From Streptomyces albus subsp. albus (GTDB lineage Bacteria > Actinomycetota > Actinomycetes > Streptomycetales > Streptomycetaceae), in NCBI RefSeq assembly GCF_000725885.1, contig NZ_JODR01000003.1, forward strand, positions 1 to 64,000: a DNA stretch of 64,000 bases, given 5' to 3'. Under the pieces are notes generated by a model, which had not been told where the DNA came from, did not search any database, and saw only the letters and a list, made by a program, of their open reading frames with translations. This document shows positions 27,483 to 37,190 of this stretch, piece by piece; the stretch's first letter is position 1; each line of letters starts with the position of its first letter. Both the position numbers and the translations under genes were made by a program.

Positions 27483-27727
27483 CGGCATTCTTGCCGGTGA
27501 CAGCGGTTCTACTCCTGGGTTTCAGCTTCCGGGTGCAGGACCGCCGGCATTGGGCGGGAGCCTACCCGGAACCGGGGATTCCGCCGACCCCCCGTACGAT
27601 GACATCAGGTACGTCATCTGTGACATATGACGGCAGCACCACCGGATCGAGTGTGGCCGAATCCCTCACGGGCAGTCGCGGGCTGTGCGAAAGTCGTAAC
27701 CGTCTCTCCCCCGTATCGGAGCACTCT

Positions 27728-29281
27728 ATGTCCTCCCACCTCCATGCGGACCACTCTGCCGCGCAGCCACCGGACCGCGGCACGCTGGACGCTCTGATCA
27801 CCCAGGCCCGCACCCTGCGCGGCGGCCTCGACGCGGTACGGCGGGGTGCGGAGGGCGGTCCGGACGGGCAGGGCCCGCCCGAGCCGGGACCCGCCACCGC
27901 CGATCTGCGCGCCCGCTGGCAGCGCGCGCTGTGCGAGCTGGCCGTCCACCAGCTCGACGACCTGGGCAGCCAGCTCGACCAGTTACGGGAAGGGCTGCCG
28001 CCCGAGACGCCGCTGACCGGCCCGCCCGCCGACCTGCCCCCGGACCACACCGCGCACGACGGCACCGGCATCGCGCACGGCACCCTGCCCCCGCCCCGCC
28101 CCGCTACGGCCTCCGAACTGGTCGGACGGGTGGGCAGCGCCGACTGGAACCTGCTGACGGACGAGGTGTCCTGGTCGCCCGAACTGTTCCGGATCTTCGG
28201 CAGGACGGCGGAGGACGGCCCGCTCTCGCTGGACGAACTGCCCTCGTGGGTACTGCCCGAGGACCAGCCGGGCCTGGCCACCGCGTTCACCGACTGCCTC
28301 GTCGACGGCCGCGCCGTCGACCACGAGTTCCGCCTCGTCCGGCCCGACGGAGCCGTCCGCACGGTGCATCTGGTGGGCGAGCCGGTGCTCGACGACGACG
28401 GCAGCACCGCGTCGATGTGGGCCATGGTGCGGGACGTCAGCGAACTGCGGCGCAGCGAACGGGCCGTACGCGAGACCCGCGACTCCCTGCAACGCGAACG
28501 GCATTTCGCCCAGACCGAACGCCGGCTCGCCGTCGAACTGCAGCGGACCGTGCTGCCGCCCTGGCGCGGTTCGCTGCGGTTCCCGCACGGGGACGACCGG
28601 GTCGTGGGCGCCCTCGATCTGGCCGCGCACTATCTGCCGTCGGCCACCAGTACGTTGGTCGGCGGCGACTGGTACGACGCGCTGGAGCTGCCGGGCGGCG
28701 CGACGCTGCTGACGGTCGGCGATCTGACCGGGCACGGGGTGACCGCGGCCTCCGGTGTGGCGATGCTGCTGGGCGCCGTGCGCGGCATGGCGGTGGCGGG
28801 CGTGGGCCCGGGCCCGCTGCTGGGGCATCTGAACCACCTGCTCGACGCGGCGGCCCAGCCGTCGCTCGGCAGCGCGCTGTGCTGCCGCTACGAACCGCAC
28901 GCGCGAACCCTCACCTGGTCCCAGGCCGGGCACCCCCCGCCGCTGCTCTTCCGGCACGGCAGGGGCCGGGTGCTCTCCCGTCCGGAAGGCGTCCTGCTGG
29001 GTGTGACCTCCGGGGCGGTGTACGGGCAGCGCACCGAGCAGCTGGCACCGGGCGATCTGCTGATCCTCCACACCGACGGGCTCGCCCCCGGGGCCGGGCA
29101 GGAGGGCACCCCGCGCCGCCCGGGTGCCCCGCATCCGGGCGCCGTCCGGCTGCTGGGTCTCGGCGACAGGTTCGCCGCGGCTGCCTCGGCGCAGGAGTGC
29201 GTCCGGGCCGTCGCCGAGGAGTTCGACGACAGGGCCCGGGAGGACGACGCCTGCGTGCTGGTCGTGCGGATCGCGGCGTAG
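27728..29281 (+). CDS. PAS-domain PP2C/SpoIIE-type serine/threonine phosphatase
   Basis: The 517-aa product has an N-terminal helical segment, a PAS domain at about 130-250 (GSADWNLLTDEVSWSPELFRIFG and FRLVRPDGAVRTVHLVGEPVLDDDG), and a C-terminal SpoIIE/RsbU-type phosphatase domain. The metal-binding aspartates fall in VGGDWYDALELPGG, VGDLTGHGVTAA and the terminal REDDACVLVVRIA. Such proteins dephosphorylate anti-anti-sigma factors to release sigma-B-like factors. ATG at 27728 has GGAG seven bases upstream; the frame extends to 27446 without support. No anti-sigma partner is adjacent. Confidence 0.9.
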   Translation: MSSHLHADHSAAQPPDRGTLDALITQARTLRGGLDAVRRGAEGGPDGQGPPEPGPATADLRARWQRALCELAVHQLDDLGSQLDQLREGLPPETPLTGPPADLPPDHTAHDGTGIAHGTLPPPRPATASELVGRVGSADWNLLTDEVSWSPELFRIFGRTAEDGPLSLDELPSWVLPEDQPGLATAFTDCLVDGRAVDHEFRLVRPDGAVRTVHLVGEPVLDDDGSTASMWAMVRDVSELRRSERAVRETRDSLQRERHFAQTERRLAVELQRTVLPPWRGSLRFPHGDDRVVGALDLAAHYLPSATSTLVGGDWYDALELPGGATLLTVGDLTGHGVTAASGVAMLLGAVRGMAVAGVGPGPLLGHLNHLLDAAAQPSLGSALCCRYEPHARTLTWSQAGHPPPLLFRHGRGRVLSRPEGVLLGVTSGAVYGQRTEQLAPGDLLILHTDGLAPGAGQEGTPRRPGAPHPGAVRLLGLGDRFAAAASAQECVRAVAEEFDDRAREDDACVLVVRIAA

Positions 29282-29469
29282 CGCGCTCGCACGGACGGAC
29301 GGCCCGGGACGGCGGGACACGTGCCGGCGTGTGTCCGTGCACAACCGCACAACGGCCGCGCGCGGCCGGACCGGGCACTGCGGCAGCGCGCGAGCTGGAA
29401 CCGCACGCGGTTCGGGTGAGCCACCTCGGCCCGGGAGGGTCACGGCGGCTCACCCCTCTCTGTGGCCCC

Positions 29470-31035
29470 TCACACCAGCCTGGCCCCCTTGACCCCGCGC
29501 GCCCCCTTGGTGCCCCGGATGTCGCCCGGTGTCCGTTGCAGCTCGTCGGCGCCCTTGAGGTGCCGGGCGCCGCGCGAGGACCTGGGCGCCCTGGGCATCA
29601 GCTCCCGCATCTCCTCGCGGAGTTGCTCGATCTTCCCGTACCCGGCGTACTGCCCGGTCAGCCGGTACATCTCGCGCAGCCGGTCCCAGGTGCGGTGGGA
29701 GGAGTTCTCACTGATCGACAGCAGGGCCAGCCGCGCATAGCGGTCGGCCTGCTCCGGGTCGTCGGAGATGAAGCAGGCCGAGGCCATCGAGATGTAGTCG
29801 AAGATCTGCGACCGCTGCCGTCGCTCGTCCCGGAGCGCCAGGGCCCGCTTGGCGTGCCGCTCGGCCATCCGGGCCGCGACGGGTTCGTGCTCGGCGAGGG
29901 TGCGGAAGGCGAGGGCCTCCATGCCGTGCAGATCGGCCTCGTCGAACATCTGCATCCAGTCGGGCGGCTCCTCGTCGGACCTGTCCGAGGCGAACAGTTC
30001 CTCGGCCCGGCCCAGGGTGCGGCGCATCTCCTGGCCGCGGCCCATCGACGCCTGCGCCCACGCCTCGATGGTGTGGAACATGGCGCGAGTGCGGGGCAGG
30101 GCCTGTTCCCCCGAGCCGGACTGGGCCAGCTGCACCAGGTCGAGCGCGTCGTCCGGGCGCCCCAGGTGCACCATCTGGCGGGCGGCGCGGGAGAGCGCCT
30201 CGCCCGCGCGGGGCCGGTCGCCGCCCTCGCGCGCGGCGTGCGCGGCGATGACGAAGTACTTCTGGGCCGTGGGCTCCAGCCCCACGTCGTGCGACATCCA
30301 CCCGGCGAGCACCGCCAGGTTGGCGGCGACCCCCCACAGCCGGCTCCGGAGCGGCTCGGGGTGGTGGTAGGCGAGCATGCCGCCGACCTCGTTGAGCTGG
30401 CCCACCACGGCCTTGCGCTGGAGGCCGCCGCCGCGTGCGGCGTCCCAGGCGCGGAAGACCTCGACGGACCTCTCCAGCGCCTCGATCTCCTGGAGCCCCA
30501 CGGGGGCCGCTTCGTAGCGGTCGTAGCCGGCCGGGCCGGCGTGGGCGAGTTCGCCCGGTGGCCTGGCGCCCTGGGCGGCGGGTCCGGCGGGGTCCGCCAT
30601 GAGCCAGTCATGCATGGCACTGCTGAGTGCCGATCCTGCGGCGAGCGCGGCGCCCGCGCCCACCAAGCCGCGTCGGTTGAGCATGAGGTCCATTCCCGTG
30701 AATTCGGTGAGGACCGCGGCAACCTGCCCGGACGGCAGGGGAAGCCCGTCGAAGGACTCGCCCTGGGCCGTCTGCCCCGGCCGGCTGAACCCGAGATCCT
30801 CAGTGGTCACGACACGGCCGAGTCGCTCGGTGAACAGGGCGGCCAGCACCTTGGGCACCGGATCGCGCGGGGTTTCCCCCGTGTCGATCCAGCGGCGTAC
30901 GCGTGAGGTGTCCGTCGCCAGTTGCGGATACCCCATCGCCGCCGCCTGTCTGTTGACCAGCCGGGCGAGTTCGCCCTTCGACCAGCCCGCGAGGGCGAAC
31001 AGGTCCGCCAGGCGCGCGTTGGGTCCCTTGGTCAC
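29470..31035 (-). CDS. NsdA-like regulator (N-terminal DNA-binding-like region plus TPR-like helical array)
   Basis: This 521-aa protein opens with an HTH-like region (ARLADLFALAGWSKGELARLVNRQAAAMG followed by DTSRVRRWIDTGETPRDPVPKVLAALFTERLGR). A long run of helical repeats suited to TPR-type packing fills the rest. The architecture matches NsdA and NsdB, which negatively affect sporulation and antibiotic production in Streptomyces; this copy looks like a paralogue. The C-terminus is basic (RGARHLKGADELQR). GTG at 31035 is chosen because the conserved TKGPNARL start follows and GGGGGC lies upstream. Confidence 0.75.
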   Translation of the reverse strand: MTKGPNARLADLFALAGWSKGELARLVNRQAAAMGYPQLATDTSRVRRWIDTGETPRDPVPKVLAALFTERLGRVVTTEDLGFSRPGQTAQGESFDGLPLPSGQVAAVLTEFTGMDLMLNRRGLVGAGAALAAGSALSSAMHDWLMADPAGPAAQGARPPGELAHAGPAGYDRYEAAPVGLQEIEALERSVEVFRAWDAARGGGLQRKAVVGQLNEVGGMLAYHHPEPLRSRLWGVAANLAVLAGWMSHDVGLEPTAQKYFVIAAHAAREGGDRPRAGEALSRAARQMVHLGRPDDALDLVQLAQSGSGEQALPRTRAMFHTIEAWAQASMGRGQEMRRTLGRAEELFASDRSDEEPPDWMQMFDEADLHGMEALAFRTLAEHEPVAARMAERHAKRALALRDERRQRSQIFDYISMASACFISDDPEQADRYARLALLSISENSSHRTWDRLREMYRLTGQYAGYGKIEQLREEMRELMPRAPRSSRGARHLKGADELQRTPGDIRGTKGARGVKGARLV

Positions 31036-31106
31036 GTCAAGCCCCCAGGTTCTCGGCTGAGTTGACAGTAGCCTCCCGGGGACGCACCGCGACGGCCTCG
31101 CGCTCA

Positions 31107-31130
31107 TTCGCCAGGGTTCGCCAGGGTCCG
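31107..31130. repeat. Short tandem repeat upstream of the NsdA-like gene
   Basis: TTCGCCAGGG occurs twice in tandem at 31107-31126, followed by a partial third copy TCCGCCA. It lies in the 247-base divergent gap between the NsdA-like and APH-fold genes, where nothing else is recognised. Confidence 0.5.
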
Positions 31131-31282
31131 CCACATGGTGTGCCACCCGCACTCGGGTGTCCTGTAGGAACGCGCCACCTCGGACCTCCCGTCCGGCCCG
31201 CATTCCCCAGGGTGCACACGGCCACGGCGGACATCCGGGGAGGCGCGGCAACCGTCGGCACACGAAGGGATCTCGCGCGCCC

Positions 31283-32485
31283 ATGTATTCAGCACCGTCC
31301 CCCGTGTCCGTGCAGCGCCGGCCGCGTGCGGCACCGCCGCTCCCCCACGGCGGGCGAGCGGCCGTTCTGGGCCCCGACCCGGCGCGTGACCCGTCGCGCG
31401 CGCCGGGCGCGTCCGGCCCCTGGGCCGGGGCCCAGCCGGGGCAGCGCGCGCCCGTCGCCGCGCCACCCCGGCCCGTCAGCGGGAGGCTGGACCTGACCGG
31501 CCCGCACGGCGCGCAGCTGCGCGCCGCCATCGCCGCCATCCACCGGGTCTGCCCGGATTTCGCGCCCGTCCAGTTGCTCCGCAGGCGTGGACGGTCGGTG
31601 CTCCTCGCGGGCACCGCGGGCCGCAACACGGTGATCGCCAAGTGTCTGCTGGACCACTCCCCCGCCTGGGTGGAGCGGTTCCAGCACGAAATAACGGCCT
31701 ACCGCGCGTTCGTCCGGCACCGGGCGCCCGTGCGCACGCCCAAGCTGATCGCCGCCGACCCGGACAGCTGCACGCTGGTGATCGAACGGGTGCCCGGCAG
31801 GATGGCGGCGGCGCAGCGGCATCCGCTGGACGCGCCACCCCTCGCGGATCTGCGGGTGGTGCTGGGCACGTTCCACCGGCTCAACCAATGGGAGCCGCCC
31901 GCGGGCCTGTTCGAGCGACCCGTGGACTATCCGGCACGGCTGGAGCGCTACCACGCGCAGGGGCTGCTGACCGACCGCGACCTGGGCGACCTCCAGAAGC
32001 TGCTGCACGGTCTGGTGCAGCCGGCCGGCCGGGGAGGGCGGCGGAGCGTGCCGTGGCAGTTCTGTCACGGGGACGCGCTGCTCACGAACGTCATGCTGGG
32101 GCCGACCGGTCCCTCGCTGGTGGACTGGGAGCACGCCGGCTGGTACCTGCCGGGGTACGACCTGGCGTCGCTGTGGTCGGTCCTGGGCGACGCGCCGGCG
32201 GTGCGCCGTCACATCAGCCAGCTCGCCCAGAAGGCGGGACCGGCGGCGCGGGATTCCTTCCTGGTGAACCTGATGCTGATTCTCACCCGGGAGATCCGCA
32301 CCTACGAGACGGCGGTGCAGCGAACCATGCGGGACCCCTCCGGCCAGGTGGCAGCCCAGGCCGCCGCGGCGGTGCGGGCGGGCACCATGCCGACAGGCGA
32401 GGCGCAGCGGCTGCTGCTGCGCCGGCTGCACGAGGACTGTCAGACGGCCCGCCGCGCCGTCCGGGCCGCCGTCGGCACCCGCTGA
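31283..32485 (+). CDS. Aminoglycoside phosphotransferase-fold kinase, substrate unknown
   Basis: The 400-aa product has a proline/arginine-rich leader of about 70 residues, then an APH/choline-kinase fold. The catalytic loop is [12 protein letters not shown] (H-x-D-x4-N), and the metal-binding LVDWEHAGW follows, with the acidic residue typical of this fold. The N-lobe lysine is probably in NTVIAKCLL and the helix-C glutamate in [10 protein letters not shown]. The family phosphorylates small molecules and is common in Streptomyces; resistance to an antibiotic is possible but not indicated by context. ATG at 31283 follows GAAGGGA. Confidence 0.82.
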   Translation: MYSAPSPVSVQRRPRAAPPLPHGGRAAVLGPDPARDPSRAPGASGPWAGAQPGQRAPVAAPPRPVSGRLDLTGPHGAQLRAAIAAIHRVCPDFAPVQLLRRRGRSVLLAGTAGRNTVIAKCLLDHSPAWVERFQHEITAYRAFVRHRAPVRTPKLIAADPDSCTLVIERVPGRMAAAQRHPLDAPPLADLRVVLGTFHRLNQWEPPAGLFERPVDYPARLERYHAQGLLTDRDLGDLQKLLHGLVQPAGRGGRRSVPWQFCHGDALLTNVMLGPTGPSLVDWEHAGWYLPGYDLASLWSVLGDAPAVRRHISQLAQKAGPAARDSFLVNLMLILTREIRTYETAVQRTMRDPSGQVAAQAAAAVRAGTMPTGEAQRLLLRRLHEDCQTARRAVRAAVGTR

Positions 32486-32699
32486 GCGGGAGGGGAACGG
32501 TGTGCCGCGCGGTGGCGTCACCGGTGCAGACCGGTGGCATCCGGGTGCCGGGTGACGTGCGACGTCGCCGGTCCGGCCGGGTTTCCCGGCGGATCGGCGA
32601 CGGCTCCCCGCAGGATGATTGACGGATCGTCGGCCAGTCGGTACGTCTGAGGACTGCTCGCGCTCGTGACCCCACGGCGCCCAGTCCGAGGAGGCGGCA

Positions 32700-34712
32700 T
32701 TGCCACGATCCGTGCGTGACCCCGACAGCACTCCCACCGGCGGCAGACGCGGCGGCCGGATCCCCCGCGGGCGGGCCGCCCGCACCTCGGCCGTCTCGGT
32801 GGCGACGGCCGCACTCGTCGTCCCGCTGCTGACGGCGGGGACCCAGGCGACGGCGGACCAGCCGGGCGGCGGGCTGCAACGCCAGTTCGCGGCAGCCGCC
32901 GAGCAGTACGACGTGCCCGAGAGCGTGCTGCTGGGCGTCTCGTACCTCCAGTCCCGCTGGGACACGCACCAGGGTGCGGCCAGCGTCTCGGGCGGTTACG
33001 GCCCGATGCATCTGACCGACGCGCGGGCGGCGCTGTCCGCCGCCCGCTCACAGGGGCACGCCGACGGCGAGGACGCGCGGGGTGATGCGGCCCGCCCGGT
33101 CCGCGAGACGGCGGCGCCCGCGCGCCCGCGTGCGTCCGGGACGCTGCCGGCGCGGCTGCGGACCCTGGAGCGGGCCGCGGAGCTGACGGGGCTGCCGCGG
33201 AAGCAGCTGCGCTCCTCGACGGCGGCGAATGTGCGCGGCGGTGCGGCCCTCCTCGCGGACGCGCAGCGGCGGCTGGGGCACCCGCTCAGCGCCGACCCGG
33301 CCGACTGGTACGAGGCGGTTGCCGCCTTCCCCGGCGGGGGGCGTGGCGAGGCGGAGGCGACGGCGTTCGCCGACGAGGTGTTCACGGTGCTGCGCGAGGG
33401 CGAGCGGCGGGTCATCGACACCGGTGAGACGCTCGTACTGCGGGGCGATCCGCGGCTGCGGGTCCCGGCGGCCGGGCAGCGGCGGGCCGGTGACGGGCGG
33501 GCGGAGTGCCCGCGCACCGTGGACTGCGAGTGGTATCCGGCGCCGTACGAGAAGTTCACCGACTCCTCGGGCGCCGAGGACTACGGCAACCACGACAGGA
33601 CGCGTCGTCCGGATTCCCAGAAGATCGACTACATCGTCGTCCACGACACCGAGGAGGTGTACGAGCGGACGCTCGATCTGGTAACGAATCCGACCTATGT
33701 GTCGTGGAACTACACGCTCCGCTCCTCGGACGGGCACATCGCGCAGCACGTGCGCAACAAGGACGCCGCCTGGCACGCGGGCAACTGGTACGTCAACTCC
33801 AAGTCGATCGGGCTGGAGCACGAGGGGTTCCTCACCAGCCCGGACGCCTGGTTCACCGAAGCCATGTACCGCAGCTCGGCCCGCCTGGTGAAGTATCTGG
33901 CGAAGCGGTACGACATTCCGCTGGACCGGCAGCACGTGCTCGGCCACGACAACGTGCCCGGCAGCACGGCGTCCGGCGTCAAGGGGATGCACACCGACCC
34001 CGGTCCGTACTGGGACTGGGAGCACTACTTCAAGCTGCTGGGCAAGCCGTTCACGCCGAAGGCGGGACCCCGGTCGTCGATCGTGACGATCCGGCCGTCC
34101 TACGAACGGAACGAACCGGTCTTCACCGGGTGCACGGCGGCGGGCACGCCCTGCCCCGCGCACGGCTCCTCGGCGGTGCGGCTGCACCAGGCGCCGGACG
34201 CCTCCTCGCCGCTGGTCAAGGACGTGGGGCTGCGACCGGACGGTACGCCGTCCACCACGGGGGTCAACGACACGGGGGCGCGGGCCACGGCGGGCCAGCA
34301 GTACGCGGTGGCGGACCGCCGGGGTGACTGGACGGCGATCTGGTACCTGGGGCAGAAGGCCTGGTTCCACAACCCGTCCGCCCGCCCGGTCGCCGTCCCC
34401 TCGCGCGGCGTGGTGATCGAGCCCCGCGAGGGGAAGGGGGAGATCCCCACGTACGGCCGCGCCTACCCGGAGGCCGCCGCGTACCCGCAGGGCGTGCCGG
34501 TGCAGCCGCTGTCCACGCTGCCGTACAAGCTGGCCCCCCACCAGCGTTACGTGGCGGGCCTCAAGACGGCGGGTGAGTACCTGTACGCCGTCGAGTACGA
34601 CCCGGACGCCACGTCGTTCCAGGTGGTGCGGGGCGAGCAGAAGTACTACCAGATCCAGCTCGGCCACCGGGTGGCGTTCGTGAAGGCGGACGACGTGCGG
34701 GTGGTCCGCTGA
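32700..34712 (+). CDS. Secreted N-acetylmuramoyl-L-alanine amidase (Amidase_2 / PGRP fold)
   Basis: This 670-aa exported protein begins at TTG 32700 behind a strong GAGGAGG site. Its signal sequence contains a twin-Arg-like basic stretch, then AVSVATAALVVPLLTAGTQA. Residues about 50-240 form an interrupted lysozyme-like helical region (YDVPESVLLGVSYLQSRW, GGYGPMHLTD). The zinc amidase domain follows: VVHDTE with H315, and GMHTDPGPYWDW with H431 and D433. A C-terminal part with two SH3-like sections (SSAVRLHQAPDASSPLV, TAGQQYAVADRRGDWTAIWY) probably binds the wall. It should cut the bond between muramic acid and L-alanine in peptidoglycan. Confidence 0.9.
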   Translation: MPRSVRDPDSTPTGGRRGGRIPRGRAARTSAVSVATAALVVPLLTAGTQATADQPGGGLQRQFAAAAEQYDVPESVLLGVSYLQSRWDTHQGAASVSGGYGPMHLTDARAALSAARSQGHADGEDARGDAARPVRETAAPARPRASGTLPARLRTLERAAELTGLPRKQLRSSTAANVRGGAALLADAQRRLGHPLSADPADWYEAVAAFPGGGRGEAEATAFADEVFTVLREGERRVIDTGETLVLRGDPRLRVPAAGQRRAGDGRAECPRTVDCEWYPAPYEKFTDSSGAEDYGNHDRTRRPDSQKIDYIVVHDTEEVYERTLDLVTNPTYVSWNYTLRSSDGHIAQHVRNKDAAWHAGNWYVNSKSIGLEHEGFLTSPDAWFTEAMYRSSARLVKYLAKRYDIPLDRQHVLGHDNVPGSTASGVKGMHTDPGPYWDWEHYFKLLGKPFTPKAGPRSSIVTIRPSYERNEPVFTGCTAAGTPCPAHGSSAVRLHQAPDASSPLVKDVGLRPDGTPSTTGVNDTGARATAGQQYAVADRRGDWTAIWYLGQKAWFHNPSARPVAVPSRGVVIEPREGKGEIPTYGRAYPEAAAYPQGVPVQPLSTLPYKLAPHQRYVAGLKTAGEYLYAVEYDPDATSFQVVRGEQKYYQIQLGHRVAFVKADDVRVVR

Positions 34713-34846
34713 CCCACCGGACCGCCCTCTGCCGCGGGTGAGGGCTGAGGCATGGCGCGGGGGCGGTGCGCACGGGAGTGCCGCCGCCCTCGTGGCGTAC
34801 CGGGGCGTGCGGGGGCGTTCGGCCCGCGCGTGTGCCGCTTCCGCGC

Positions 34847-35344
34847 CTACTGCTGGAACATCTGGGCCGGCAGTGGCTTGAGGAGGGCGTAGAGGTCGTT
34901 GGTGATGGGCCGGTCCCAGCTGGCGATGGTGACCAGGATGCCGTCGCTGCGGTCGAACTGGACGCAGGAGATACGGTCCTCGGACAGCTTGACGCGGCGC
35001 ACGATCAGCAGGTTGTCGTCGTGCATCACCGGGTCGTCCTCGGTGCCGACCACCTCGACGTGCTCGTCGTTCTCCAGCGCGGACAGCAGCTGGGCCACCT
35101 CGAAGGGCACCTCGCCCTCCTCGACCTCCCGCGCGGGCGAGCCCTCCGGCAGATTGCCGATGATCATCGCGGGGCCGCGTCCGCCGAACAGGTCGTAGCG
35201 CAGGAAGACGCCCTGGCAGGTGCCGTCCGGGGCGGGCAGCAGACCCGCGCCGAGATTCCCCGGCCAGTCGGACGGATCCATGGCCAGGACATCGAAATCC
35301 GGCCCGGCGGGTGTGGCGGGGCTGCGACGGCGGAGGAACGACAT
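34847..35344 (-). CDS. Conserved actinobacterial protein of unknown function
   Basis: The 165-aa product is soluble and mixed alpha/beta (FDVLAMDPSDWPGNLGAGLLP, CQGVFLRYDLFGGRGPAMIIGNLP, HDDNLLIVRRVKLSEDRISCVQF). No catalytic motif, transmembrane segment or zinc site is seen. ATG at 35344 (MSFLRRR) is preferred to the frame start at 35410 because the protein then begins with the typical short basic leader. It lies between the amidase and the AAA ATPase with no clear operon partner. Confidence 0.7.
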   Translation of the reverse strand: MSFLRRRSPATPAGPDFDVLAMDPSDWPGNLGAGLLPAPDGTCQGVFLRYDLFGGRGPAMIIGNLPEGSPAREVEEGEVPFEVAQLLSALENDEHVEVVGTEDDPVMHDDNLLIVRRVKLSEDRISCVQFDRSDGILVTIASWDRPITNDLYALLKPLPAQMFQQ

Positions 35345-35429
35345 GGCGCAATAGTACGTCGCCGCCGTCGCCCGCCCCGTCCCGCGCCCCCTCAACTCCC
35401 GTACCGCCACGAGGGGCGGCCGGGGCGGC

Positions 35430-36962
35430 TCAGGGTGCGGTGGCCGCGGTCTGCGCGGTCGCCGTACGGGCGAGCGCCAGCAGGCGGGTGGCCCTCTCCC
35501 GCAGGCCCGGGGTGCAGTCCGGTTCGGCGAGGGCGGCCCGCAGATGGTGGGCCGCGGCGGCGGGGGTGCCGGAGCGGAACGCCGCGAAGGCGAGCTCGTA
35601 GAGCAGGGCGGGGCGGTCCCGGCGGGCGGGCGGTTCGTTCAGGGCGCGGCCCAGACAGCGGTGGGCGGCCTCGGGGGCTCCGGCCGTGGCATAGGCGCGC
35701 GCGGCCCGGCGCAGGTCGGTGACGACGGCGGGGTCGGCGTCGGGGTGGACCTCCAGCAGGTGCCGGGCGCAGTCGGTGGGAGCGGCGCCGGCGAGGGAGA
35801 GGGTGGCCGCCGCCTGGCCGTGCAGTGCCGTACGGGTGGCGGCGGGGATGCTCCGGTAGACCTCGCTCGCGAGGGAGGGGTGGCGAAAGCGCGGTGTCCC
35901 GCCGGCCTCCGGTGTGCCGGGGCCTGCCGGGCCGTCGTCTTCCGCGGTGTGGAGGATGCCGGCCCGGCACAGGGTCTCGGTCGCCTCGCGGGCCGCCTGG
36001 GCGTCGAGTCCGGCCACTCGTGCGGCGCGTGCGGGGGTGGTGTCGGTGCCGAGGACGGCGACGGCCCAGCTGAGCCGTACACAGGCCGGACCGAGGCCGT
36101 GCAGGTGTTCGAGGAAGCCGGGTGGCTCGACGCCGCGGGCCAGGTCGGCCAGCCGGCCCACGGCATCCCGGTGGGGTGAGAGACCCGCCTCCCGGGCGCG
36201 GGCCAGCAGCCGGGTGACGGCGAGCGGGGTGCCGCCGGTGAGGGACCAGCACTCCTTGGCGAACGCGGGCTGCTCCGCGCCGCCGAAGGTCTCCTTGACG
36301 AGGGTGTCCACGGCTGCTGCGCTCAGCGCCGGGAGGGCTCTCGGTCTCTGGCCGCCCGCGAGGACGGCGTCGGGCAGGTGCGCCGTCTCCGGGCGCAGCT
36401 GTGCGGGGTCGTAGGCAAGGGCGCACAGCAGGGGCAGCCCGGGCACCTGCGGCAGCAGCCCGGTCAGCCAGTGCAGCGAGGCGGGGTCGGCCCAGTGGAC
36501 GTCGTCGACGAGGAGGACGAGCGGGGTGCCGCGGGCGGCGAGCCGCTCGGCGAGGTGGGCGAGGAGCCGGTCGAGGGCGCGGCGGACGGCGTGCGGGTGG
36601 GGTGGCACGGTGCGGGCCGGGGCGGCGAGTCCGGCGGCGGGCGCCGCCAGGGCGTGGTGCCGGCCCAGCGCCGCGCGCAGGCCGGGCTCCCGGCAGCCGG
36701 GCGGCAGCGGGTGGAGCAGGGCGCGGACGAGGTGGAAGCCGGCTTCCTGTTCCTGTTCGCCGCCTGTGGCGCGCAGCACGGTGCAGCCGCGTGCGGTGGC
36801 GCGGGCGGCCGTCTCGTCGAGCAGTGCCGTCCTGCCCAGCCCGGGACCGCCGGTGAAGGCGAGCAGGCCGCCGGAGCGCGGGGCGGTTCCCGGTGTCCCG
36901 CACAGCCGGGCCAGTCCCCGCTCGACGGCGGCGAGTTCGGCATCCCGCTCCAGCAGCGCCAC
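35430..36962 (-). CDS. AAA/STAND-type ATPase resembling a LuxR (LAL) regulator without its DNA-binding domain
   Basis: The 510-aa product matches the N-terminal and middle parts of large LuxR-type (LAL) regulators. P-loop GGPGLGRT (38-45) has R44 at the lysine position. Walker B is PLVLLVDDVHWAD, followed by a STAND-like helical section and TPR-like helices to the end. The usual C-terminal LuxR helix-turn-helix is absent: the gene stops after RERATRLLALARTATAQ. It may act through protein contacts or be a truncated regulator. GTG at 36962, with GAGGA upstream, starts at the conserved LLERDAELAAVERGL; the frame runs up to 37127. Confidence 0.75.
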   Translation of the reverse strand: MALLERDAELAAVERGLARLCGTPGTAPRSGGLLAFTGGPGLGRTALLDETAARATARGCTVLRATGGEQEQEAGFHLVRALLHPLPPGCREPGLRAALGRHHALAAPAAGLAAPARTVPPHPHAVRRALDRLLAHLAERLAARGTPLVLLVDDVHWADPASLHWLTGLLPQVPGLPLLCALAYDPAQLRPETAHLPDAVLAGGQRPRALPALSAAAVDTLVKETFGGAEQPAFAKECWSLTGGTPLAVTRLLARAREAGLSPHRDAVGRLADLARGVEPPGFLEHLHGLGPACVRLSWAVAVLGTDTTPARAARVAGLDAQAAREATETLCRAGILHTAEDDGPAGPGTPEAGGTPRFRHPSLASEVYRSIPAATRTALHGQAAATLSLAGAAPTDCARHLLEVHPDADPAVVTDLRRAARAYATAGAPEAAHRCLGRALNEPPARRDRPALLYELAFAAFRSGTPAAAAHHLRAALAEPDCTPGLRERATRLLALARTATAQTAATAP

Positions 36963-37190
36963 GATCGTGTCCTCGCCGTCCTCGCTCCTCGGGGCAGTTG
37001 TGCCGAGCCTACGCCAGGGGCGGGAGCCGACGGTGGGGGTTGGCGGGTCCCTGCCGAAAACCGGCCGGAGCGTGACCTGCCGGGTGTCCGTCGCAGGCCA
37101 CGGGGCGGGACCCGGGCGCACGGCCACCGGCCGGACGGAGCGAATATGGATGCATTAAGAAAGCATCATTCTGTTGGGGAAAGGTCCGTC

